Origin: Corynebacterium jeikeium
Lineage (GTDB): Bacteria; Actinomycetota; Actinomycetes; Mycobacteriales; Mycobacteriaceae
Length of the DNA stretch: 64,000 bases
Reading direction: 5' to 3'
Assembly (NCBI GenBank): GCA_003955985.1
Contig: CP033784.1
Location: 992,001-1,056,000, forward strand
The notes beneath the pieces were generated by a model, which made no database searches, was not told where the DNA came from, and was given only the letters and a program-made list of their open reading frames with translations. Each line of letters begins with the position of its first letter. Positions within the stretch are counted from its first letter, which is position 1. Position numbers and translations under genes: made by a program. This document shows positions 43,509 to 52,779 of this stretch, in pieces.

Positions 43509-44393
43509 ATGCCAAAGTCGAGACACGTACTAAAGACCACCCTCGCGGTGGTCTTTTTCATGTCTTCGATAGGCGCTACAACGTCGATTCACTCACCTTC
43601 GACAGCCGCTGCCGGCGAGCACAATGAGGTTGCAGCCTCCGTCTCGTCGGCAAGCGCCTGGCCGACTCATGAGGTGAGTCTGCCGCGCATGAACCTCAAC
43701 GCCGAAGGGTTGATTGAGACTGACCCGCGCACGCAAATGGCGGTGAGCTACGAGCCGGTGGGCGTGGGGTACAGCAGCCAGGCATCGCAACGCCCGCTGC
43801 CGGCGCTATCCCTGATTAAGTTGTATATCGGTCAGTATGTGCTCGAACACGGCACTGCCGACGATGCCGAGCGCGTCGAAAAGATGATTTCGCGTTCCGA
43901 CGACGATTTGGCCGCCGACTTTTACCGGAAGTACCCGGAATCGGTCGATTCCATTGCGACCGAGTACGGCCTGTTCAACACTTCCGGCGGAGAAAAGTGG
44001 GGAGTATCGAGGACCACCGCGGAAGATGTGGTGTCTTTTATTTCCCAGCTTCGTCTGAAGCATCCTAATTCTGAGGTGCTCGAGGCGATGCGACACTGGT
44101 CGCCGATTGCTGCCGATGGCTATCGACAGAATTTTGGTCTTGCCGGGCTGCCCGGCTCTGAAGGCGCGAAAATGGGCTGGTCCAACCGGCGTTCGTGGCA
44201 CTCTTCCGTTGTTTTTGGCCCCGGATATGTAATGGCGGCCATTACCGAGGGCGGCAAATATGCACACACCGAGGACGTCGCTGAGGGGATTGCCGACGTC
44301 GAGTACCGGGATTTGGTGAAGCCCACGCAGAAGACTGGGCGCAAAGCCACTCTAGAAACGCCAAAGGCCCGTGCGGTAAGCACAGGCCTTTAA
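43509..44393 (+). CDS. Secreted beta-lactamase-fold (serine hydrolase-like) protein
   Basis: The 294-residue product has a signal peptide (basic start, hydrophobic core TTLAVVFFMSSIGA) without a lipobox, so it is probably secreted. The mature domain resembles the penicillin-binding/beta-lactamase fold: SLIK (Ser-x-x-Lys) in PALSLIKLYIG, SDDDLAADFY in the place of SDN, and AKMGW where K-T/S-G is usual. These substitutions make classical lactamase activity unlikely. Its codons 9-17 form a terminator-like hairpin (43532-43558). The 3' end overlaps a terminator shared with ilvD. Confidence 0.82.
   Translation: MPKSRHVLKTTLAVVFFMSSIGATTSIHSPSTAAAGEHNEVAASVSSASAWPTHEVSLPRMNLNAEGLIETDPRTQMAVSYEPVGVGYSSQASQRPLPALSLIKLYIGQYVLEHGTADDAERVEKMISRSDDDLAADFYRKYPESVDSIATEYGLFNTSGGEKWGVSRTTAEDVVSFISQLRLKHPNSEVLEAMRHWSPIAADGYRQNFGLAGLPGSEGAKMGWSNRRSWHSSVVFGPGYVMAAITEGGKYAHTEDVAEGIADVEYRDLVKPTQKTGRKATLETPKARAVSTGL
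43532..43558 (+). terminator. Terminator-like hairpin inside the signal-peptide coding region
   Basis: AAAGACCACC (43532-43541) pairs perfectly with GGTGGTCTTT (43547-43556) around CTCGC, and five T follow (43554-43558). It encodes residues 9-17 of the gene at 43509. It could be an attenuator for that gene or a late terminator for the DoxX gene 100 nt upstream. Confidence 0.75.
44363..44391. terminator. Bidirectional terminator between the secreted gene and ilvD
   Basis: AAAGGCC-C-GTGC pairs with GCAC-A-GGCCTTT around GGTAA. It covers the last codons of the gene at 43509 and lies 18 nt beyond the ilvD stop on the other strand. Confidence 0.65.
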
Positions 44394-44408
44394 ACGGGTT
44401 TGATCTAG

Positions 44409-46253
44409 CTAGTCGACAATGCGGATCGCGCCCTTATCCGCACTGGACGCCATCTTGGCGTATGCGCGCAGCGCCTTGGAGACCTTGCGCGGACGCGGCT
44501 TGTGCGGAGTAAATGGCTTATCGCGCTTGAGCTCCTCATCGCGACGAGCGGCCAGCTCCTCGTCGGACACCTGAATCTCAAGGCGTCGTTCAGCGACATC
44601 GATGTACACCGGGTCGCCGTTGCGGACGAGACCGATTGCGCCGCCGGCAGCGGCCTCCGGGGAAACGTGGCCGATAGACAGTCCGGAGGAACCCCCGGAG
44701 AAGCGACCATCGGTGACCAGTGCACAGACCTTACCCAGGCCAGCGCCCTTGATGAATGCGGTCGGGTGCAGCATCTCCTGCATGCCCGGGCCGCCGGAAG
44801 GACCCTCGTAGATGACAAAGAGAACTTCGCCCGGCTGCAAGGTGCGGTTCAAGATGACCGAGACAGCCTCTTCCTGGCTTTCTACGACGCGAGCGGTGCC
44901 CTCGAAGTGGAACTGATCCTCGCCGATACCGGCGGTCTTCAGGATAGCGCCGTCCTCGGCGATGTTGCCGCGCAGGACACACAGACCGCCTTCCTTCGTG
45001 TAGGCGTGGTCGAAGTCGCGGATGCAGCCATTTTCGGAGTCCGTATCCAGGCTCTCCCAGCGGTTGGATGTGGAGAACGGCTCGGTGGTGCGCACGCCGC
45101 CAGGGGCTGCGTGGAACAGTTCAATCGCTTCGTCAGTGGCCTTGCCGCCGCGGATATCCCAGTTGTCCAGGTGCTCCTCCAGAGATGGGGAGTGAACGGA
45201 GCGGACATTCATTTGCAGCAGGCCCGCGCGGCGCAGTTCGCCGAGGATGGCTGGAATACCACCGGCGCGGTGGACGTCCTCCATGTAGTAGTCCGAGTTC
45301 GGTGCCACCTTGGACAGACAAGGCACGCGGCGGGAAATCGCGTCGATGTCGGAGAGGTCGAAGTCGATCTCGCCCTCCTGGGCGGCAGCGAGAATATGCA
45401 GCACCGTGTTGGTGGAACCGCCCATGGCAACGTCGAGCGTCATTGCGTTGACAAACGCGTCGCGGTTGGCGATGTTGCGCGGCAGCACGGACTCGTCACC
45501 ATCGTGGTAGTAGCTCTTCGCCAGGTCCACAATCAGTTCACCGGCGCGCGTGAACAAATCGCGACGCGCCTGCTGAGTTGCCAGGGTAGAACCGTTACCC
45601 GGCAGGGACAGGCCGAGGGCCTCGGTCAGGCAGTTCATCGAGTTTGCAGTGAACATGCCCGAGCACGATCCGCAGGTCGGGCATGCCGAGCGCTCGATGT
45701 CGAGCAGGTTCTTGTCATCGACCTTGTCGTTCGCGGATGCAGAAATAGCCGAGACGAGGTCAGAGCCGGGCTTGACGACGCCATCGATAACAATCGACGA
45801 TCCCGATTCCATCGGCCCGCCGGAAACGAAGACCACCGGGATATTCAGACGCAGAGCCGCATTGAGCATGCCCGGCGTGATCTTGTCACAGTTGGAAATA
45901 CAGACCAATGCGTCAGCGGTGTGAGCGTTGACCATGTACTCGACAGAGTCAGCAATAATCTCACGGGACGGCAGCGAGTAGAGCATGCCGTCGTGGCCCA
46001 TCGCAATTCCGTCGTCGACAGCAATGGTGTTGAACTCACGGGGGACGCCACCGGCTGCGGTTACAGCTTCTGCGACGATGTCGCCAACGTCCTTCAGGTG
46101 CACGTGACCGGGAACGAACTGAGTGTAAGAGTTGGCAATTGCGATAATCGGCTTGCCGAAGTCGTTATCGGTCATGCCAGTTGCGCGCCATAGCGAACGC
46201 GCACCTGCAGCATTACGGCCGGCAGTGGTGACTTTAGAGCGAAGGGGAATCAT
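44409..46253 (-). CDS. ilvD: Dihydroxy-acid dehydratase
   Basis: IlvD makes the 2-keto acids of valine and isoleucine from dihydroxy acids with an Fe-S cluster. The 614-residue product has the cluster cysteines in [12 protein letters not shown] and [18 protein letters not shown], the [13 protein letters not shown] segment and the [11 protein letters not shown] and [11 protein letters not shown] blocks. It works directly after IlvC, whose gene is 5 kb downstream on the other strand. AGGAAGG lies upstream of the ATG. No leader peptide was seen. Confidence 0.98.
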   Translation of the reverse strand: MIPLRSKVTTAGRNAAGARSLWRATGMTDNDFGKPIIAIANSYTQFVPGHVHLKDVGDIVAEAVTAAGGVPREFNTIAVDDGIAMGHDGMLYSLPSREIIADSVEYMVNAHTADALVCISNCDKITPGMLNAALRLNIPVVFVSGGPMESGSSIVIDGVVKPGSDLVSAISASANDKVDDKNLLDIERSACPTCGSCSGMFTANSMNCLTEALGLSLPGNGSTLATQQARRDLFTRAGELIVDLAKSYYHDGDESVLPRNIANRDAFVNAMTLDVAMGGSTNTVLHILAAAQEGEIDFDLSDIDAISRRVPCLSKVAPNSDYYMEDVHRAGGIPAILGELRRAGLLQMNVRSVHSPSLEEHLDNWDIRGGKATDEAIELFHAAPGGVRTTEPFSTSNRWESLDTDSENGCIRDFDHAYTKEGGLCVLRGNIAEDGAILKTAGIGEDQFHFEGTARVVESQEEAVSVILNRTLQPGEVLFVIYEGPSGGPGMQEMLHPTAFIKGAGLGKVCALVTDGRFSGGSSGLSIGHVSPEAAAGGAIGLVRNGDPVYIDVAERRLEIQVSDEELAARRDEELKRDKPFTPHKPRPRKVSKALRAYAKMASSADKGAIRIVD

Positions 46254-46310
46254 GGGGGCTGCCCTTCCTAGATAGGGTGCAAGGTAATTAATTATCCATA
46301 TTAATCACAA

Positions 46311-46371
46311 AAAGCCCCTAATGTCTCATTTCGTGGTCACTGGTGTCCGCATAATGAGATTTAGGGGCTTT
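46311..46371 (-). terminator. Long-stem terminator between the PH-domain gene and ilvD
   Basis: On the minus strand AAAGCCCCTAA...TCTCATT pairs with AATGAGA...TTAGGGGCTTT across a loop of about 22 nt that has a small symmetry of its own, and TTTTT follows. It ends transcription of the PH-domain gene 17 nt after its stop and lies about 60 nt before ilvD; read-through control of ilvD is possible. Confidence 0.8.
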
Positions 46372-46387
46372 GTGGACTGCTTATATG

Positions 46388-46906
46388 TTACTCGGCAGAG
46401 GCGTCACCTTTAGCCTTGGCATCAGCCTCAACCTCACTGACCTTCTTCATTACGGAGTGGCCATCGCGGTCGAAAACCTCGACCTTGTCATTTTCCGCCA
46501 TACGAGCCGAAGCGATCGGATCTGGAATCAGACCGCCAGTGGCTTCCTTCAACTCCGGCAGCGAATTAAAAGAGATGGCCGGCAGGGCGATGCGCTCATC
46601 TGACTTGGTTACCGCAAAGGCGCGGCCGCCCTTGTTGAAGAAGATGCCCGCAAAATCGCTCCAGGGCACCGAACGGCGCTTGGACAATAGGTACACCGCA
46701 GTGATGCCGCGTGGCCCTACGGTGGTGCGTACTCGGAAAATCCAAAGCGTATAAATCAACGGTGCCAGGAAGGTAATGGCCAGCCACGGGGCAAAACCGG
46801 TGGCAATTACACACAGCACGAGCATGAACGCAACGATGAACAGATGCGTCTTCTGTGGGCGAAATCGCTGCGTCGCAAATTTTAGCTGTGGAGTCGAGTC
46901 AGTCAT
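46388..46906 (-). CDS. PH-domain membrane protein (Cfp6-like)
   Basis: The 172-residue product has two adjacent hydrophobic segments (about 21-55: LFIVAFMLVLCVIATGF, LAITFLAPLIYTLWIF) and then a bacterial PH-like domain (TVGPRGITAVYLLSKRRSVPWSDFAGIFF, RIALPAISFNSLPEL) and a charged tail. This fits the 'low molecular weight protein antigen 6' (Rv3004/Cfp6) family next to ilvB in mycobacteria. Function unknown. TACAAT ends 8 nt before the ATG on the minus strand. Confidence 0.85.
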   Translation of the reverse strand: MTDSTPQLKFATQRFRPQKTHLFIVAFMLVLCVIATGFAPWLAITFLAPLIYTLWIFRVRTTVGPRGITAVYLLSKRRSVPWSDFAGIFFNKGGRAFAVTKSDERIALPAISFNSLPELKEATGGLIPDPIASARMAENDKVEVFDRDGHSVMKKVSEVEADAKAKGDASAE

Positions 46907-46914
46907 GGCCTTTG

Positions 46915-46920
46915 ATTGTA
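46915..46920 (-). promoter_or_regulatory. Putative -10 box for the PH-domain gene
   Basis: TACAAT on the minus strand, 8 nt before the ATG at 46906. Confidence 0.5.
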
Positions 46921-46963
46921 GCGGGTAGTTCGGATTGGTTAATGCGCGGTAGGCAGTTGCGCG

Positions 46964-48619
46964 TTATTGCGCCCCGACCGAGTTTGGTTCTGCGTTGTTA
47001 GTGGAGTCTGTCGACTGTGATCCGCCAGTGTTCTCGTTGTCGGTGTTGCTCTGAGTAGAGTCTGGCTCGGTGGAGGTGGCGGTCGAAGGTGCGCGGTTCT
47101 GCGTGCTCTGAGGCTGCTGTGAAGTCTCGGACGGCTGATTCTGTGATGTCTGAGTCTGCTGTGAAGTCTCGGTGGGCTGCACACTCTGTGTGGTACTAGT
47201 CGGCTGGTTCGATGATTGCGGAGCTGACGACTCTTCCGAGTCCTCTTCCTGTGTCGTTACCCGATCGCTCCACCTGCTCGGTGCTAGCCATCCGGATGGG
47301 CCGCCCTCGGTCTCGACCGTCATGAGATTCAAAACGCCGAGGACAATTAGGGTTGCCAAGAGCATGATTGTCGAAACGCGAGCACGTCCACCTGCAGAGA
47401 GGATTCGCCGGATTTTCTGGCGCGTCGTGAGCGTCTTCCAGTCAGGGTGGCTAACCAGCTTGCGGATGGCGTTGTTGCTTCCGCTGTCCTCTTGCTCGCG
47501 TCGAGCATCATCGAGGTCAGCACCCGCATGCGGCAGGTCGGATCGCTCGTTCCCGTCTTGCTTATCGACGGTCTGAGTTTCCATCAGTTTGGTTTCTGCG
47601 GTATCCGGCTGGGCAGTAGTGTCCGCTACCGCTTCGACAACTTCGGTTGGAGCGCTGTCGCCGTCGTCAAGCTGTTGTTTTTTCTCTTGCTTAGCATCGG
47701 CCTGCCTGAGCTGTTCGATCATCGTGTCATCGCGGACATGACCGGTGATTTCTTCGGCGGGAGCAAACGGGGTCTGTTGGGCGCGCTCGCCGTAGTCATC
47801 CCACCAAGTGTCGATGACTGCGGCGCGGATGGCGCGCTCGATGAGCCATTGGTCGCCCGGTTTGCAGTCGACAATCAAGCGCATAGTGACGGTCCACGGC
47901 AGGCCCATAACCGTCGGCGGATTGAGCTCCGTGGAGGACTGCAGCTTGATCTCGGAGAGAACTGCATCCTTGACGGAGTCCAGTGCGATGGCACTCTTGG
48001 CGGCGGCGACAGTGCGCTCTTCCAGGTCCTTAATGGAGCCACCGGCGGTCATCGGTACGGGAACTTCAACAACAGCACGGGACCACTGTGAGGAGTAGTT
48101 GATACACATGCGTGCCTCGGAGTTCGGCACGATGATTTCCTCGCCGTTGAGGGTTCGGATCGTGGTGGCGCGCAATGTCATATTGACTACGTCACCTTGG
48201 ACAGTGCCCGAAGGGGAGTGAAACTCTACCCAGTCTCCGATGCCGTACTGCTTCTCGGCGATGATGAACAGTCCGCCAAGGAAGTCGGCGATGACTCCCT
48301 GTGCGCCAAAACCAACAGCGGCGGAAACAACCGTCGCGGGGATAGCGGCGGCGGTCAGTGAGATTCCGAATTTCGACAGAATCGCGATGATTAAGACGAA
48401 GTATGCAATGACTTCGACGATGTAAACCACAGCGCCAATCAGTGCGCGCCGTCCCTTGGACTGCTCCTCTGAAGAGGAGATGTTTCCGTCCGCAATTGCC
48501 AGAACGAAACGTCGGATACGGGGAACAAGAATTAGCAGAATGGCCAGACATGCGATGGCAAGGCCGTTATTGGCCACCCATTGCCATGTCCGTAACAACA
48601 TGTATTGCAAGAATTCCAT
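46964..48619 (-). CDS. MscCG-like mechanosensitive channel (glutamate exporter type)
   Basis: The 551-residue product has an MscS core: three N-terminal membrane helices, the pore-helix-like segment TVVSAAVGFGAQGVIADFLGG, the beta domain (IGDWVEFHSPSGTVQGDVV) and IIVPNSEARMCINYSSQWSR. Like C. glutamicum MscCG (YggB, NCgl1221), it then has a long charged linker, a fourth membrane helix near 415-435 (STIMLLATLIVLGVLNLMTV) and an outside tail of about 115 residues rich in Ser, Thr and Gln. MscCG exports glutamate under membrane tension. The gene lies between a PH-domain gene and ilvB, as in C. glutamicum. The ATG 7 nt after TACGGT is preferred to a GTG three codons upstream. Confidence 0.92.
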   Translation of the reverse strand: MEFLQYMLLRTWQWVANNGLAIACLAILLILVPRIRRFVLAIADGNISSSEEQSKGRRALIGAVVYIVEVIAYFVLIIAILSKFGISLTAAAIPATVVSAAVGFGAQGVIADFLGGLFIIAEKQYGIGDWVEFHSPSGTVQGDVVNMTLRATTIRTLNGEEIIVPNSEARMCINYSSQWSRAVVEVPVPMTAGGSIKDLEERTVAAAKSAIALDSVKDAVLSEIKLQSSTELNPPTVMGLPWTVTMRLIVDCKPGDQWLIERAIRAAVIDTWWDDYGERAQQTPFAPAEEITGHVRDDTMIEQLRQADAKQEKKQQLDDGDSAPTEVVEAVADTTAQPDTAETKLMETQTVDKQDGNERSDLPHAGADLDDARREQEDSGSNNAIRKLVSHPDWKTLTTRQKIRRILSAGGRARVSTIMLLATLIVLGVLNLMTVETEGGPSGWLAPSRWSDRVTTQEEDSEESSAPQSSNQPTSTTQSVQPTETSQQTQTSQNQPSETSQQPQSTQNRAPSTATSTEPDSTQSNTDNENTGGSQSTDSTNNAEPNSVGAQ

Positions 48620-48626
48620 GCCATCC

Positions 48627-48632
48627 ACCGTA
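48627..48632 (-). promoter_or_regulatory. Putative -10 box for the MscCG-like gene
   Basis: TACGGT on the minus strand, 7 nt before the ATG at 48619; it overlaps an alternative GTG start. Confidence 0.45.
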
Positions 48633-48979
48633 GGTCGTTCGCCTTAATATGCGCTGAGTTTAAAGGTAAAGAATTATGCATAAAGACGAGCTTTGGACTT
48701 GGGGCTTGCGGGGCTCGGGCGTGTAGGGCTCGGGTGTGCAGGCTTGGGTGTCCCCGGGGTCGTGGTCGGGGAGTTTCTGGGTAGAGTGATTCCCAAAGTT
48801 GGGGCGGGGTTCTCGTTGGAATCGGGTGGGTGCTCGGGGTGTGATACGGGTGGCGTGTCCAATTGACGGGATTGACTTCTCACTATGTGGACGTTAGGGT
48901 TGTAGCCAACGCCACATTCGTAGCTTCTTTGCGTGAATGTGTGTTGAGTAGTTGCCCACCATGATCCAGGAGCGAAATC
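48633..48979 (+). promoter_or_regulatory. ilvBNC promoter and leader region
   Basis: The region holds a good promoter: TTGACT (48872-48877), 17-bp spacer, TAGGGT (48895-48900). The predicted leader of about 70 nt contains a hairpin made from CAACGCCACATTC and GAATGTGTGTTG. No leader peptide rich in Val, Leu or Ile and no terminator-antiterminator pair is visible after this promoter. The 200 bases before it are G-rich and hold no recognised gene. Confidence 0.7.
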
Positions 48980-50890
48980 GTGAACGCGCACGAGCAGCAC
49001 ACCCCATCGCCCGCCCAATTCGCGGCTAAGGCGCGCACCAGCGCCCCCGAGCGAATTTCTGGTGCACAAGCCATTGTCCGATCCCTTGAAGAGCTCGGCG
49101 TCGAGGTAGCCTTCGGTATTCCCGGTGGTGCAGTGCTTCCGCTCTACGATCCGATTTATGACTCGGAAAAGCTCCGCCACGTCCTGGTGCGCCACGAGCA
49201 GGGAGCTGGCCACGCTGCCACTGGTTACGCGCAGGTTTCCGGCAAGGTTGGTGTCTGTATCGCGACTTCCGGCCCGGGTGCTACTAACCTGGTGACCCCG
49301 CTCGCGGATGCTCAGATGGACTCCGTTCCGGTTGTCGCTATCACTGGTCAGGTCGGTCGCCCGCTGCTGGGTACTGACGCTTTCCAGGAGGCTGACATCC
49401 GCGGTGTGACCATGCCGATTACGAAGCACAACTTCATGGTCACCGAAGCTGAGGACATCCCGCGCGCGCTCGCTGAGGCATTCCACCTGGCTTCTTCTGG
49501 TCGTCCAGGTCCGGTTCTGGTCGATGTCCCGAAGGACCTCCAGAACACGATGATCGACTTCACCTGGCCACCGGAGATCAACCTGCCGGGTTACCGTCCG
49601 GTGACAACCCCGCACCAGCGACAGATCGACGAAGCCGCTGAGATGATTGCTGCGGCAAAGCGTCCGGTGCTCTACATCGGTGGTGGCGTCATTAAGGCCG
49701 ATGCTTCCAAGGAGCTGGTCGAGTTCGCCGAGCAGACTGGGGTTCCGGTCGTGACCACGCTGATGGCTCGCGGCGCATTCCCGGACTCGCACCCGCTGCA
49801 CATGGGTATGCCGGGCATGCACGGCAAGGTGTCAGCCGTCGCTGCTCTGCAGAAGTCCGACCTGCTCATCACTATCGGCGCGCGTTTCGACGACCGTGTT
49901 ACCGGTGATCTGAATTCCTTCGCGCCGAACGCGAAGGTAATCCACGCCGACATTGACCCGGCAGAGATTGGCAAGCTCCGCGAAGTTGATGTTCCCATCG
50001 TCGGCGATGCCCGCGAGGTCCTTGCCGCACTTAGCGAGTCCTACACCAAGCTCGGTCTTAGTCGCCCGCAGATTGCCGACTGGCTGAAGCTTCTCGACGG
50101 TCTCCGCGACGAGTTCCCCCTCGGGTGGGAAGAGCCCGCTGATGGTGCAATCGCTCCGCAGTTTGTAATTCAGACTCTGTCCGACATCGTTGGTCCAGAG
50201 GCCATCTATGCCGCTGGCGTCGGCCAGCACCAGATGTGGGCAGCGCAGTTCGTCCAGTACGAGAACCCGCGCACCTGGCTTAACTCCGGTGGTGCCGGCA
50301 CGATGGGCTACTCAATCCCGGCTGCGATGGGTGCCAAGGCGGCTGCTCCAGAAAAGGAAGTCTGGGCCATCGACGGTGATGGTTGCTTCCAGATGACCAA
50401 TCAAGAGCTGACCACCTGTGCAATGGAAGGTTTTCCCATCAAGGTTGCCTTGATTAACAACGGTAATCTGGGCATGGTTCGTCAGTGGCAGACGCTGTTC
50501 TACGATCAGCGCTACTCCAACACCAAGCTGCGCCCGGAGGATAACTCCTACCTGCCGGACTTCGTCCAGCTCTCCGAGGGGCTTGGCTGCGTGGCGATCC
50601 GCGTGACCAAGAAGGAAGATGTCGCGGCGGCGATTAAGAAGGCACGCGAGATTAATGACCGACCGGTGGTTATTGACTTCATTGTCGGTGAGGATGCTCA
50701 GGTGTGGCCGATGGTGGCAGCTGGCAAGTCCAATGATGAGGTCGAATACGCCCGCGGTCTGCGCCCGCTGTTCAACGATGAGAATTCAGCAGCTGAGGCC
50801 CCGGCTGACATCCACGGCACTGTTGTGGACAACGCCGAGGACGCCGCGAAGCAGCCCGACGCTAACCACCCGTCCATGAAGACCCGCTAA
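48980..50890 (+). CDS. ilvB: Acetolactate synthase large subunit
   Basis: IlvB condenses pyruvate (or pyruvate and 2-ketobutyrate) to acetohydroxy acids, the first common step to Val, Leu and Ile. The 636-residue product has the ThDP enzyme domains: the catalytic Glu in [15 protein letters not shown], the FAD-binding middle domain and the ThDP motif [19 protein letters not shown] ending in NN. AGGAG 7 nt upstream sets the GTG start. ilvN follows 34 nt after the stop, forming the ilvBNC operon. The Ala-rich C-terminal extension is ordinary for the genus. Confidence 0.98.
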   Translation: MNAHEQHTPSPAQFAAKARTSAPERISGAQAIVRSLEELGVEVAFGIPGGAVLPLYDPIYDSEKLRHVLVRHEQGAGHAATGYAQVSGKVGVCIATSGPGATNLVTPLADAQMDSVPVVAITGQVGRPLLGTDAFQEADIRGVTMPITKHNFMVTEAEDIPRALAEAFHLASSGRPGPVLVDVPKDLQNTMIDFTWPPEINLPGYRPVTTPHQRQIDEAAEMIAAAKRPVLYIGGGVIKADASKELVEFAEQTGVPVVTTLMARGAFPDSHPLHMGMPGMHGKVSAVAALQKSDLLITIGARFDDRVTGDLNSFAPNAKVIHADIDPAEIGKLREVDVPIVGDAREVLAALSESYTKLGLSRPQIADWLKLLDGLRDEFPLGWEEPADGAIAPQFVIQTLSDIVGPEAIYAAGVGQHQMWAAQFVQYENPRTWLNSGGAGTMGYSIPAAMGAKAAAPEKEVWAIDGDGCFQMTNQELTTCAMEGFPIKVALINNGNLGMVRQWQTLFYDQRYSNTKLRPEDNSYLPDFVQLSEGLGCVAIRVTKKEDVAAAIKKAREINDRPVVIDFIVGEDAQVWPMVAAGKSNDEVEYARGLRPLFNDENSAAEAPADIHGTVVDNAEDAAKQPDANHPSMKTR

Positions 50891-50924
50891 TCGGGATCCG
50901 AAGCAACAGGAAGTGAGTCCCAAA

Positions 50925-51428
50925 ATGGCTGAACTGCACACTCTATCCGTGTTGACCCTCGATGAGCCGGGTATTCTGGTCCGCATTGCGGGCATGTTCA
51001 CCCGTCGAGGTTTCAGCATCCAGTCGATTACCTCGGGTGAAACTGAGACCGAGGGAGTCAACCGCATCACCGTCGTGGTTGAGACGGAGACGCTGCCGAT
51101 CGAACAGATCACTAAGCAGCTGAACAAGCTGGTGCCCGTGCTGAAAGTGGTCCGCCAGCCCCCAGAGACCATGGTGTCGCGCGGACTGCTGATGGTGAAG
51201 GTTTCCTGCGACAACACCAATCGTCCGCAGGTAGTCGATGCCGCCAATCTCTTCCGTGCCCGTGTGGTGGACGTTTCTCAAGAGTCTGTCATCATTGAGG
51301 CGACGGGTGAGCGCTCGAAGCTTGTAGCCCTGCTGGAGGTCCTCGAGCCGTTTGGTATCCGTGAGCTCATTCAGTCCGGTACCGTCGCAATGGCACGTGG
51401 GCCGAAGCCGATGCTCCAGGCCCGCTAA
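50925..51428 (+). CDS. ilvN: Acetolactate synthase small (regulatory) subunit
   Basis: IlvN binds valine and related amino acids and gives feedback inhibition of IlvB. The 167-residue product has an N-terminal ACT domain (LSVLTLDEPGILVRIAGMFTRRGFSI) and a C-terminal ALS_ss domain (LMVKVSCDNTNRPQV ... IRELIQSGTVAMARG). The ATG at 50925 is supported by CAGGAAG and by alignment with the usual MA-x-LHTLSV start; a GTG four codons upstream is possible. Confidence 0.98.
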   Translation: MAELHTLSVLTLDEPGILVRIAGMFTRRGFSIQSITSGETETEGVNRITVVVETETLPIEQITKQLNKLVPVLKVVRQPPETMVSRGLLMVKVSCDNTNRPQVVDAANLFRARVVDVSQESVIIEATGERSKLVALLEVLEPFGIRELIQSGTVAMARGPKPMLQAR

Positions 51429-51451
51429 CAACTAAACGCTAAGATTTTTAA

Positions 51452-52498
<1,047 letters not shown>

Positions 52499-52538
52499 GT
52501 TTGTTGCTTAAGCGAATCCCTCGCTTGTTCGCGAAGTA

Positions 52539-52580
52539 GGGCTTCATCACTGAGCTTCACCGCCGTGATGAGGCCCTTTT
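52539..52580 (+). terminator. Intrinsic terminator of ilvBNC
   Basis: GGGCTTCATCAC pairs with GTGATGAGGCCC around a 14-nt loop and is followed by TTTT, about 40 nt after the ilvC stop. Confidence 0.85.
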
Positions 52581-52779
52581 CGTATCTCTCTCACTAGTAT
52601 TCTTTCACTGAACCGTGTGGGGTAGACGTGTGGAATAAACGTCTGAGCCAAAAGCAACTACTGCCAAACGGGTGTAGCCCCAGTCCTATCCGGGGTTCTA
52701 ATCTGGGTTGAAAGGTCTCCCTCAACAAAGACGTTCGATAGTCTAATCGTTGAAATCAAATCATTTCACGGAGGTAAAT

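Noticed and set aside
44502..46193. A 563-codon open frame antisense to ilvD
   Set aside because: No protein-like motifs; ilvD on the other strand has all its cluster cysteines.
48907..48979. A leader peptide attenuator for ilvBNC
   Set aside because: The only ATG in the predicted leader gives Met-Cys-stop, and no Val/Leu/Ile codon run or T-tailed terminator is present after the promoter.
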